64,000 nucleotides of DNA from Spirometra erinaceieuropaei (taxonomy: Eukaryota; Platyhelminthes; Cestoda; Diphyllobothriidea; Diphyllobothriidae), in assembly GCA_902702965.1 (NCBI GenBank), contig CACRXP010000186.1, positions 572,659 to 636,658 of the forward strand, read 5' to 3'. Made by a program: the position numbers and the translations under genes. Of this stretch, positions 45,050 through 53,985 are shown piece after piece (the stretch's first letter is position 1; every line of letters starts with the position of its first letter). The notes beneath the pieces were generated by a model that was given only the letters and a program-made list of their open reading frames with translations, was not told the origin of the DNA and did not search any database.

Positions 45050-45534
45050 TTAGGAGCACAATTAGAGTAAGTGCTGGAAATGTCGACCGCGTTATTCATT
45101 GCACTCAGAACTTCTGTGAAGAACGGAGTAGCACACAAATCGACACAAGACTTCGTTGATTTTTGTACGAGAATCCACTTTCCTTGGGGCAAGTCGCAGA
45201 ATAGTTCACGGTTTCCCTGAGTAGACTGGGATTTTCAGCACACCCTAAAGAAAAGCGTGCAGAGGTGTAAGACCATGTGAACGAGGAGGATACTCAATGG
45301 AACTTGGACGTTCAATCCACTTTTCTGCGGAGCGCTCATCAAGCCAGTCGTGCGCAACAGTGTTGTAATGGAGAGCCTAAATATTGTGCAGCATTTTCAC
45401 AGCTGATCACTGAGAGATACCAAGTTCTAGCGAAGCTCGTCTTGTAAACCTTAGCGGACTAGGAGCAAAGGCAACTTTAAAAATCTGATTGCTTTCAAGG
45501 TTGCAAACAAACTTTGGTCTTCCAGGTCTTGAAA
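45050..45534 (-). pseudogene. DDE transposase relic (IS630/mariner superfamily, PPRSPDLTPLDFFLWG type)
   Basis: Read from 45534 down: RPGRPKFVCNLES, then RRASLELGISQ..AVKMLHN, a helix-turn-helix. After an internal deletion comes AHDWLDERSAEKWIERPSSIEYPPRSHGLTPLHAFL-stop-GVLKIPVY, the family's WPPRSPDLTPLDFFLWGxLKxxVY block around the third catalytic acid, which is replaced by H here. Stops and deletions make it dead. A different lineage from the three Tc1-like copies. Its upstream part is cut off by the TIR element at 45543. Confidence 0.8.
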
Positions 45535-45542
45535 GATCTTTG
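45535..45542 (+). repeat. 8-bp target-site duplication (left)
   Basis: GATCTTTG, repeated at 45951-45958, flanks the telomere-like element. Confidence 0.75.
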
Positions 45543-45950
45543 GGCAAGATCGCAGTTGGTAGCCAGGACCCGTATTACAGGTGGCGAGGGGGTTTGTTTA
45601 CTGGGGCTATTTTGTGGGGCTCCATAATCACATCTGACCCACTTGGCTTCCGTTTTACGTCTGAGGTTAGGAATAGGGTACCGGTTAATGGTTTCCGATT
45701 TTCGGGTCAGGGATGTCTTTAGGCTTAGGTTTTCGGGTTACGGTTAGGGTTTGAGCGTACGATTAGTTCTCAGTATTACGGTTAGGTTTCTTCAGTTATG
45801 GGTATGTCTAAGGGCTACGGTTACGTTTACGATTTCGGTTAGGGTTAGGGTTGCCGTTAGGGTTAACGGTTAACGTTTAAGGTTGAGGTTAGTGTTAGGG
45901 TTGGGGTAAGATTAGGGTTAAGGTCGCCGTCCGCTTCCCCATTCCTGGCC
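45543..45950 (+). mobile_element. TIR element filled with degenerate TTAGGG repeats, copy 1 (408 bp)
   Basis: Starts GGCAAGATCGCAGTTGGTAGCCAGG and ends ..CCCCATTCCTGGCC. Unique left part: GTTTGTTTACTGGGGCTATTxTG and CATCTGACCCACTTGGCTTCCG. The rest is a run of TTAGGG/TTACGG-like units, such as GTTAGGGTTAGGGTTGCCG. An inverted copy sits at 49091-49528. Inverted ends, 8-bp duplication and two unrelated insertion sites argue for transposition, with the telomere-like units carried inside. Confidence 0.8.
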
Positions 45951-45958
45951 GATCTTTG

Positions 45959-46262
45959 TACGAACCCGTTGATTCAAGGCGGGGAATGTGGCTGGTTGTC
46001 GTGTCTTTTCTAGTGTTCGATCAGACTTTTCTTGAAATCGGCGGCGTGTCTTACACCGGTTGTCTGTCTGGTAAAACGTTTTAACGATGAAAACACGTTC
46101 TTAAGTTGGCAGTCGTTGATTACTTTTCTCTGCCGTTCCTGGGACACAATTTTTACTCGAAGCAGAAACACATAATTGCGAATTTCTAACGAGCAAGTCG
46201 GTCAAATTGAAGCCGGCAAGGTGTATGTTTACGTCAACTGCTTCGACTAACAGTAGTCGCCT
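45959..46262 (-). other. Possible upstream part of the DDE transposase relic
   Basis: The target duplication GATCTTTG sits within what looks like one former coding stretch, so this side may hold the transposase N-terminus. No clear motif remains. Confidence 0.3.
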
Positions 46263-46452
46263 GGTAGAGAGACGCTCACCGATCGTTTTTACGGAACTCG
46301 CTCGTACCCTTGTGTCCTAGGGTTCTCCCTCTCTCCAACTCAACCAGCGGCCGCACAGCGGCGCATAATATAGGCAGAATGGTATTACTGACAAAGACAA
46401 GGGGGACTGGAACGGCTTATTAACCGTCGTCAGCCGGTCATACCCAATCTTA
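46263..46452 (-). mobile_element. SINE tail and body, minus strand
   Basis: GACGCTCACCGATCGTTTTTACGG to GGCTTATTAACCGTCGTCAGCC and CATACCCAATC. Contains the GCCGCTG block and GGCAGAATGGTATTAC. The tRNA-like head is missing: the element stops where the LINE fragment begins. Confidence 0.85.
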
Positions 46453-46479
46453 AGATAAAGATTGAGAAGCGAGACAGTT

Positions 46480-46765
46480 CCTTTGGCTGTGTGGCCGTAG
46501 ACCGCCTAGGCTGATGCGACGAAGTCCTTTGTGTCATTGCAGTCCGCATACCCTTGGATCTCCCCGGCCTTCCAAACCATCCAGGCGCCTCTTGCATCTC
46601 CCGCAATCGTCGCTGTACAGAGCGGCGACACCCACGGAAGGTCGCTTTGTTTGCCTCTGTCCGGCGGTCAGTGTAGGCTTTGTGCAGCCTGTTTTTTTTG
46701 GTGGGTAAGTTGCTAGCGCTTGTGCCTTTGTGGTGGAACCGGTAATGTTGTTGACCGCGTACGAA
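46480..46765 (-). pseudogene. LINE linker fragment (endonuclease-RT type)
   Basis: LPTKKNRLHKAYTDRRTEANKATF..RRSVQRRLREMQEA resembles the LLAEKNRLHKAYVDRPTDANKAAF..RRLVQQRLREMQDA block between endonuclease and RT of tapeworm LINEs. After REMQEA the frame shifts. Upstream, FDDNDA is not seen. Same family as 17325-18166. Confidence 0.82.
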
Positions 46766-46789
46766 ACCGAGGACATTGGGGGGCAGTAA

Positions 46790-47873
46790 ATTGAATAGCG
46801 TTCCACAGATGGCAGCAGGGTTCTCAAATCCCCAATAATTTTGAACGCGACCCGTATTTACATTTGCGGTTAGGGTTTGCGCTCTACAAGCTTTATACTT
46901 TCCATGCAAGGAGAACCGCACACCTCTCTATGTGTTGGGAGTGCTTTACTCCCGAAAACAAGAGCCAACCAATCACTGGAGGCCGCATGCGTTTTCTCTA
47001 CAGCGCTGTCATCTTAATCGTGGCGGCTCTCCAATGGCTTTTCCCCTCGAGCCTGATCGATCTGCGTATTCGACTTATCGAACGGCTCGTCTGGAATGTT
47101 ATTCCCGAAGGGCATTGGGCCGAATGCCGACGAACCACAGTAGGGCGTTACTTCCAGTTAATCTTGACTTGCAATTTTCTACCACACATTTTCGTGGCCC
47201 GTCGCGTTCTCCTTCTCTGCCGCGTTTGTATTGGGGACACGAGTTGGGTACGCATACGCTCCCACGTGCTTTCAAGTACGAAGCGGGGTCATAACACTAT
47301 GCCATTAGGAAGACACCATATAGGGCTCGTAAAATTTTGCATTAATAGATGAAAGGTACAATGCTAACTGAATGGGCATATCAGAGTCCTAAAAATTCTT
47401 ATAATTGTAGACATTTGAGAACCGTAGAGACACCCTTCCTTCGAGCATAAAATTTAAAGGAGACGTGATTTGTTTCAACATGAATACAAAAAAGGATATT
47501 TCGAGCCTGCTCTATGTGAAATATGATTTTGTGCGCAAAAGCATCGAAAGTCAATGAGAAAAACGCATACTACTAAGGATTTCACTTTTTGCTAGGTGCG
47601 GTTTTTGTAGACAACAGGAAAAAACGTTCAGCCAAAAGCCAGCATCCTGGCTCGACAGAAATATATTCGGCAAGATCTTATTTTGTAGGCGTACCTGTAG
47701 GGGGTTAGGCTGGCGCTTGTCTACTGCAGGTACGGCTACTAAATAAGATGCGACCATATATTCGAACTGCGCTACATGATAATTAGTATTACAATCCCAC
47801 CTTAGGACTCCCTCCTAATTAAAGACGCGTTTCAGAATTTCGGCTAAGATTTCATGAGATCAGTCACTGACTG
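46790..47873. mobile_element. Long-IR DNA element with an internal insertion and lost left end
   Basis: The right end is ATTTCATGAGATCAGTCACTGACTG-TA at 47847-47875. Family blocks run CAATAATTTTGAA, GGAGAACCGCACACCTCTCTA, then about 370 bp of foreign sequence (46935-47300), then GACACCATATAGGGCTCGTAAAATTTTG and the right arm. The foldback MITE lies in the arm at 47659-47763. ORFs here (46864-47352 plus) are not credible. Confidence 0.72.
47659..47763. mobile_element. ~105-bp foldback element, second copy
   Basis: AATATATTCGGCAAGATCTTATTTTG..GGCGTACCTG pairs with CAGGTACGGCTACTAAATAAGATG..ATATATT. Inverse of the copy at 8364-8468, in the same position of the same arm. Confidence 0.78.
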
Positions 47874-47875
47874 TA

Positions 47876-48245
47876 TATTGAAAACTTTTTAAACCAAAAT
47901 ATTCTTTTCGTTCAAAGAATGAAGTCCAAGATTCATTATCCTTAGAGACAGACATAAAAAGAATACGTTCAGTTACAACTTTATGAGAATCCAAAGAACG
48001 TGGACAATCATGAAATACAGAAGGGGTGCTAACTTGTGAAATGTAATGAGTTAGCACAAGGACATCTCTCTAACATAAAATCCGCCAAACCTTCGTTCCT
48101 CAATGACTTACAGAAGGGAAAAACGACTGTTCTTTGAAAGAAGTCATAGTTGGGGTTGTAAATTAATATTTACTAACGTAGAAGTAATTAATTTTCACTG
48201 AAAACTAGAATTTCAGAAAATGGCTATATTACAAATCGCCTAAAT
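47876..48245 (-). repeat. Inverted partner of 7885-8252
   Basis: Reverse complement carries GGCGATTTGTAATATAGCC, CAGTGAAAATTAATTAC, CGTTTTTCCCTTCTG and the same small hairpin. With the adjoining long-IR arm and MITE the match to 7.9-8.5 kb totals about 650 bp. Confidence 0.82.
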
Positions 48246-48329
48246 ATGGCTAATTATAAGGGTGCATAATGTAGAGGGACGCGTGAAATAGGGGAAATCA
48301 TGAAAAATAATAGCAAGTACAAAAGATCA

Positions 48330-49800
48330 GTACTTTTTTGATTGTCCATTTGCATTTATCACAGCAGAAAGTCTTTCAGACATGGGGATAGCCAAGTTGT
48401 CTGTAGTCGATTGTTTAATGTGATTAACTAGCATAAAATCAAGCTTTTCTTGCACGGAAAGCCCTTTGTTTGCCTTGTGTCAAAGTCTTTTAATAAGTGC
48501 GAAAAGATTTTCGATGGAACTGAGATCTAAGCTGTTGGCAGGGATAAAAATCGACTGGAGTCTACATGCGGCGGGGCTGGCTGTTGTCTGAAAAGTCAAA
48601 TTACGGTTAAATGCGTTATTAGATTCATACTGCTTTAGAACGATGGACAGGAGTATTTTCGTGTAAAATGATGATGTCCAGTCGGTGGATGTCGTTGTAA
48701 TCGAACACATCGTTCAAAATGCTGACAAACACCTTGCTTTCGATGGTGTCCGTGGTCGACCGCCGGACTAGCCGCTCTCCGAATTTAATCGTCATTCAAA
48801 CCATTAACTGCTGACAGTTCTTCAAGGTAGCCATCGGACCAGTGTGCTCTTTCGGGAAATTTTTGCCACATACGAGCATCTGGGTCGACTTCATTGGCTT
48901 GTCTAGAAATAAGACCCCATAGCAGAAGTAAATGCTCTTCTAGATTGAGGGCGGGTAATTATTATATTTCTTGGCAAATAAAAAATGTTCACTTATAAAT
49001 TTTCTAGTTAAAAACGGCTTAATCATAGTCTTTTGTTGATGAATTTCAAATTCCCGCATCCTTTTCATAATTATGTTCATGGAGCACATCGGTAGATGGG
49101 TTAGAGCGCAGTTGGTGGCCAGGAATGGGGAACCGGACGGCGACCTTAACCCTAATCTTACCCCAACCCTAACCTTAACCTCAAACTTAAGCGTTAACTG
49201 TTACCCTTAACGGCAAGCCTAACCCTAGCCCAAATTGTAAACGTAACCATAGTCCTTAGACATACCCGTAACTGGAAAACCTAACCGTAATACTGAAACC
49301 TAATCATACGCTCAACCCCCAACCGTAACCCAAAAACCTAAGCCTAAAGGCATAACCCTAACCCGAAAATCGGAAACCATTAACCGGTACCCTATTTCTA
49401 ACCTCAGACGTAAAACGGAAGCCAAGTGGGTCAGATGTGATTATGGAGTCCCGCAGAATAGCCCCAGTAAACAAACCCCTCAGCCACCGGTAACACGGGG
49501 CTTGGCTACCAACTATGATCTAGCCGGCAAATGTTCCCTGTGAATGGTCTTAATGAGCATATAATGATAATTTTTTTATGTGGACCGTTTTGGTCTATTC
49601 TGCTTATTTCTGTGTAAGGTTCTATCAGTAAGTATTCGTCACAGAGTAACCTTATTAATATTAAAAATACTTGTTAACGACTCACGCGACAACCCTTCCG
49701 CGACGAATTTCCCTATCCTTTCATAGTCGACTGCTGAAAGACACTGTCTGGACATGTTTATCGCACGGCGTGACACACAGAAAAGTGGCAGCATGTCGCG
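48330..49800 (-). pseudogene. Tc1-like transposase, copy 3
   Basis: On the minus strand, 49760-49600 covers the N-terminal HTH region (SLTSIFNI-like) and 49080-48330 the catalytic part, with SIYFC, a VHRSKA-type block near 48640, IPANSLDLSSIENLFALIKRL, and PMSERLSAVINANG at the end. Split by the 49091-49528 insertion and by stops. Most similar to copy 1 (shares IPANSLDL..SIENLFALIKR). Confidence 0.88.
49091..49528 (-). mobile_element. TIR element with degenerate telomere-type repeats, copy 2
   Basis: Plus-strand left end GCGCAGTTGGTGGCCAGGAATGG and right end GGCTTGGCTACCAACTATGATC are inverted repeats of each other. The interior is CCCTAA-like (CTAACCCTAGCCC, AACCCTAACCTTAACC). Reverse complement matches 45543-45950 throughout. 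It interrupts the Tc1-like transposase: the uninterrupted order is visible in copy 2 at 7020-7050. Confidence 0.87.
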
Positions 49801-49857
49801 CATACTCAATATATGTCTGTTTACGCATATTGGTTCTCGGTGTGGTAAAACAAACTA

Positions 49858-50131
49858 TTTTAGAACAAAATAATTACTAAATTTTATGGCACGAAAAGCC
49901 AAAAACTTCCAAAAAAAGAATTTTATAATTCGATCTTGACCCTCTTTTCTTGAAAACAATGAAATTTCTCAAGCTCGCCCTCGCCTGATTTTCTACTGTC
50001 GAACAAGTTTATTGCTAACTTTTATGGCACGAAACGCCATAGTTTACAAAAAAGAATTCTATACGCTGATTTTGGTCCTTTTTTGAATACAGTGCAAATT
50101 GTCAAACCTGCTCTCACCTGATCTTCATGGA
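49858..50131. repeat. ~145-bp imperfect tandem duplication
   Basis: Two consecutive blocks each run from AACAA.TTATTxCTAAxTTTTATGGCACGAAA to CTC.CC(T)GAT(T/C)TTC. Copies 1 and 2 of the transposon have a single unit, so this arose in copy 3. Confidence 0.75.
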
Positions 50132-50517
50132 AGTAAAATCTAATTTCCTTTTCCAGAAGGGAATTATTTCGTCCTTTTCCTGTTTATTTCAACCAATGTT
50201 TACAACACAATGCTTATAAACATGGAGTTTTGATCTTCGAATTTCAGTAGTATTTAAAACTATCTGGATATCAAGAAATGTCTGATTTCACCCATATCTG
50301 GCCTGCTTTCCTTTACTAAAACTGACTTGAAATGAACCCCGTCATCAGTAAATGCTTTCTGCGCTTCAAATCACTTAAATAAACGCAAATAACGACACCA
50401 AATGCATGACGTACTTCTCGCACACATTTTTACCACGACATTTCATGAATTTGAACACCTACTGTATATCAGGAGGATATGTAGTTCTTTAATTAGGAGA
50501 CTCTTCGGTTGGATACC

Positions 50518-50535
50518 AGTGTCGCAACACTCCGT
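50518..50535 (-). repeat. Short palindrome-like motif, inverse of two others nearby
   Basis: AGTGTCGCAACACT is the exact complement of AGTGTTGCGACACT at 50711-50724 and 50899-50912. The latter two continue identically into GTATTCCCGCC. Confidence 0.75.
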
Positions 50536-50589
50536 TACTGATGCTAGTATTATTGCAGTTAGTTACCCATACTGTAAGCGTTGGTAGAG

Positions 50590-50792
50590 TAGCATTGGCA
50601 GCCGTGGTGGCGGTGGTAGTAGTAGTAGTAGTAGTAGTACTAATAGTAGGATTATTAGTAGTATTCTCCGTATCAGTGGTGGTGGTAGACGGGGGAAAAA
50701 GTTTTCTTCAGTGTTGCGACACTGTATTCCCGCCAGTGGTAGTAGTATTAGTAGTAACAGCGGTAGTAGTGGTAGTAGTAGCAGTAGTAGTG

Positions 50793-50838
<46 letters not shown>

Positions 50839-50870
50839 TAGTAGTAGTAGTAGTAGTCCGCCCGTAAGAC
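50590..50870 (+). repeat. (GTA)n / (GTG)n microsatellite with an embedded duplicated motif
   Basis: GTAGTAGTA arrays at 50610-50660 and 50745-50860 with GTG variants. All long ORFs here (Val, Ser/Gly or Thr/Leu runs) are repeat artefacts. Confidence 0.97.
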
Positions 50871-50925
50871 AGGCTGGTGCGGGAATAGACAATTCTAAGT
50901 GTTGCGACACTGTATTCCCGCCGAC

Positions 50926-51764
50926 TCTTCTGTTTACAAACCTGGTACAGCACGAGAAGGAAGCCGCAAAAGAAGGCCAGCATGCAACAAAGCACGGAAT
51001 ATATTCAGCCTATGCCCTCTATCTAGCAGCGTCTCGAGTGGACTTGAGTAATCTTCTCTGCTTCTGAGTCTGTTTGGGTAATTCAGCCGACGTTTCATCA
51101 ATCCCGACAGGTGACACAGCCAACGGGCGCGGCTGCAGTATCCAAGAGGTTGGGCACCCAGTGGGAAATCGGAGAATCAATGATTCGACCCCGATTCGGG
51201 ACAAACATTTCCTGCTTTTGTGAATTGCCTAACTCGTCAACCCCGTCTTAGAAATGTTCCAACTCTTCAAATTACAGACTACGTCGAGCGTCTAACGCAT
51301 TATCGATCTTCGGCACAAATGTCTGCTTTGAAATCTCCCCATAGTAGGTTGCTATGCAAGTCAGGATGCACGGATTATTGATTTGTTCGCCCTGCCGGCA
51401 GGGGTTTCAGAGACATCCCGGGGATAAAATAGTTGGAGTGGCAACTTGGCCTCTCTAGACCTCTTAGTTCGCCTTCCCAATGGCTTCTTGTTGATGTGGC
51501 CTCTATGGCACTTGTACGCACACGAGAGCCGGGCCGACCACTCCATTTGTGTGCGCGAAAGGGCTGGGTCGCATGTGGTACATGCATGGAAATACTCTTT
51601 TCTGTGCTCATTTGATAGCAAGCAACGTCTTCATAAAATTTTATTCCTAAAGAAAAATTGTGGTAAGACTAACTTATATGGCCCCCTAAACAGGACATGG
51701 GAATAGGAACGTCCGCCCAAGTAATAAAGGTAGACCTGCGCACAATTCCGGAGAGGACAAATAT
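50926..51764. other. No recognised gene
   Basis: Minus ORF 51361-51621 and plus ORFs 51433-51706 overlap and lack motifs. A short block (CAATGGCTTCTT..TGTGGCCTCTATGGCAC) recurs near 54360 (GAATGGTTTCTTCTCAATGTGACCTCTATGGCAC), so a diverged repeat is present. Confidence 0.4.
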
Positions 51765-51808
51765 TACCCTGTCTTAACCCCAACAATAACCCTAATATAA
51801 AACTAAAC
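51765..51808 (+). repeat. Degenerate CCCTAA array, left of SINE
   Basis: CTTAACCCCAACAATAACCC and similar units. Continues at 52215 after the SINE insertion. Confidence 0.6.
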
Positions 51809-51820
51809 CGTTGTCCTAAT
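51809..51820 (+). repeat. 12-bp target-site duplication (left)
   Basis: CGTTGTCCTAAT, repeated exactly at 52203-52214. Confidence 0.88.
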
Positions 51821-52202
51821 ATATAGGCAGAATGGCATTACCGACAAAGACAAGGGAGACTGGAATGGCCATTTCTGGCTTATTGGCCATCGTCAGCCAG
51901 CCATACCCAAGCCCGAAGTGTGGAACACCCGAGCCTGGAACTCGCGACCTGTTGGTTTAGAAGTCCACGCCTCTACCCACCGGGCTCGGGTGTTCCACAC
52001 TTCGGGATTGGGTATGGCTGGCTGACGACGGCTAATAAGCCAGAAATGGCCATTCCAGTCTCCCTTGTCTTTGTCGGTAATGCCATTCTGCCTATGTATC
52101 ATGCGCCGCTGTGCGGTTGCTGGTTAGGCTCGAGAGAGAGCCCTTAAGGCACAACGGAACGAGTGAGTTCCGTATGAACGATCGGTGAGCGCCCCCTACC
52201 AT
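51821..52202. mobile_element. Inverted (snap-back) SINE pair inserted as one unit
   Basis: Left 51821-51980 is the SINE body and head on the minus strand. Right 51981-52202 is the plus-strand body and full tail to GCGCCCCCTACCAT. GGGTGTTCCACACTTCGGG and its complement flank the centre. Only one target-site duplication brackets both halves, so they inserted together. The B box GGTCGCGAGTTCCAGGC is in the left half. Confidence 0.88.
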
Positions 52203-52214
52203 CGTTGTCCTAAT

Positions 52215-52375
52215 CTTGACCCTTACCCCACCCTTAACCTTAACTCTGTAGTTAACGCTAAATCTTTCCCCGACCCTAAACTTGATCCAGACTTACCATA
52301 CCGTTAACTTTAAATCTAACCTTATACCTGATCCATAACCCGACACTAACCTTTAACCCCGCCCTAATTTTACTG
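52215..52375 (+). repeat. Degenerate CCCTAA array, right of SINE
   Basis: CTTGACCCTTACCCCACCC, CTTAACCTTAACTCTG and ACCTTTAACCCCGCCC show the decayed pattern. The SINE landed inside this array. Confidence 0.65.
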
Positions 52376-52469
52376 AAAGTTGTCTACAAGCCACCCGTAT
52401 TGCAGGCCGCCCCTGTTCTCATGGCCTGTTTAGGCGGCCATAGAAGTCAGTCTTGCTAAAAGTATCTTT

Positions 52470-53030
52470 GGGTTCTAAAAAGTTCGTACTCCTGAGATTT
52501 TTCCAGACGGAAATGTCCGTTCCTACAACATCGTACCTGTCCGTCTATTGATGCTGCTTTTGAAGTATAGCACATGGTCTACATTCGTCGCAAAATTCCA
52601 CGATTTCTATATGACATTTTCTTAGCGGTATAGAAGACCATGTGGTTTAACCTACACGGAAAGTATGCGTCTTGCAATTTGTGACCACTAAAGGCAGATG
52701 CAACGGACTCAAAATTACTCGGTAAGTAAACACATTTTTAAAGCTAAACCATACACTTTCTTCCAGCATAAAATCTGTGGAAGACGCAAGCTACTACCAA
52801 ATGACTTCTAGGAGAAATAATTTTGGGAATGCTTTCCATAAAATACATTTGAATTTGTGGGACCATCGATAATCAATGGAAAAAACGTAATACTGGAGCA
52901 GACACTTCCTTGCCAAGCGTGGTTTTCGTAGGTTGTCCGACAGAAGTACATTCATAGGTCGACGTCCCATTAGGCCGGATACTGTTGGTCCTCTCAAACT
53001 GGCAGTTGGCAACCTTCGGCATCTAAGAAA
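52470..53030 (+). repeat. ~550-bp tandem unit 1, related to the long-IR element
   Basis: CTGCTTTTGAAGTATAGCAC, GACATTTTCTTAGCGGTATAG and TTCTTCCAGCATAAAATCTG recur in unit 2 about 551 bp later. Ends with CTGTTGGTCCTCTCAAACTGG and GCAACCTTCGGCATC. The interior resembles the centre of the ~1-kb long-IR elements. Confidence 0.85.
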
Positions 53031-53985
53031 GTTTGTAATCCTGAGATTACTCCATACCGAAAAGTCCATTCCCACAAAATCGTACCAGTCCGTCTATTGT
53101 TGTTGCTTTTGAAGTATGCCACATAGTCTACGTTTATCACAAAATTCCATGACCCCTATATGACATTTTCTTAACAGCGTAGAAGACCATGTGATCTTAC
53201 CTATATGGAAAGTATACGGCTTGCATTTCATGACCATTAAACGCAACACAACGGACTCAAAATTAATCAGGAAGTAGAAAAAACTTTTGAAACCAGACCA
53301 CACCCTTTCTTCCAGCATAAAATCTGAGGACTACGCAAGTTTCTACCAAATAACTTATAGAAGGAATATTGGCAGTATGTTATTCCCAACAAAGACAAGG
53401 GATACTGGAATGACCATTTCAGGCTTATTAGCCGTCTTCCGCCAGTCATTCCAAACACCCGAGGCTCGAACTCCCGACCCGTTAGTCAGAAGTCCACGCC
53501 TCTAACCGGGAATAACATACTGCCTATATCATGCGCCGCTGTGCGGCTGCTGGTTGGGCTCGAGAGAGAGAGAGAGCCCGTAAGGCACAACGGAACGAGT
53601 GAGTTCCGTAAGAACTATCGGTGGGCGCTCCCTACCATTAGAAGGAATAGTTTCATAAGTGCTTACCACAAAATATATTTGAATTTGTGAGGCCATAAAT
53701 GATGAATGGAAAAAACATACTACTGAAGTAGAATTTCCTTGCCAAGCGTGGTTTTCGTAGGTGGCCCGACAGAAGTACATTCATAAGTCGACATCCCATT
53801 AGGCCGGATACTGTTGGTCCTCTCAAACTGGCAGTTGGCAACCTTCGGCATCCTAATTGACTGTTGCGCCTTGTTCACTGCCGGCCAGGAAGATGATCTG
53901 GGAAGGAGAAGTTGAGTGAGCAAAACATCCATCCCTTAGCTGAGTGAAGCTCCGTAGTCGGTGCGGTTAGCCACCGCGGCGTGTG
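53031..53985 (+). repeat. ~550-bp tandem unit 2 with a SINE insertion and an extended end
   Basis: Repeats unit 1 (TTGCTTTTGAAGTATGCCAC onward), is split by a SINE at 53365-53640, then resumes to GCAACCTTCGGCATC and beyond into GTTGCGCCTTGTTCACTGCC. The extension matches 55735-55857. Confidence 0.85.
53365..53640. mobile_element. Inverted (snap-back) SINE with 11-bp duplication
   Basis: Left half is minus-strand body and head. Right half (53508-53637) is the plus-strand tail. GGCAGTATGTTATTCCC and its complement mark the two inner and outer edges. TAGAAGGAATA occurs on both sides (53353-53365 and 53638-53650) as a target-site duplication. Confidence 0.87.

Larger units (their letters stand above)
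48250..50464 (-). mobile_element. Tc1-like DNA transposon, copy 3, interrupted
   Basis: 5' end at 50464 (CATTTCATGAATTTGAACACCTACTG-TA). Transposase pieces run from 49800 down to 48330. An unrelated TIR element fills 49091-49528 and a ~145-bp tandem duplication lies in the 5' region at 49858-50131 (TTTATGGCACGAAAxGCCA twice). The 3' end abuts the repeat at 48245. Confidence 0.85.

Noticed and set aside
45660..45930. True telomere or chromosome end
   Set aside because: The TTAGGG-like units are degenerate and enclosed by inverted ends and a target-site duplication.
46864..47352. 162-codon plus ORF
   Set aside because: It starts in a long-IR DNA element, crosses an insertion and ends in the element again, so the frame is accidental.
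50541..51067. Long ORFs rich in Val, Ser/Gly, Thr or Leu
   Set aside because: All are readings of the (GTA/GTG)n array in different frames.
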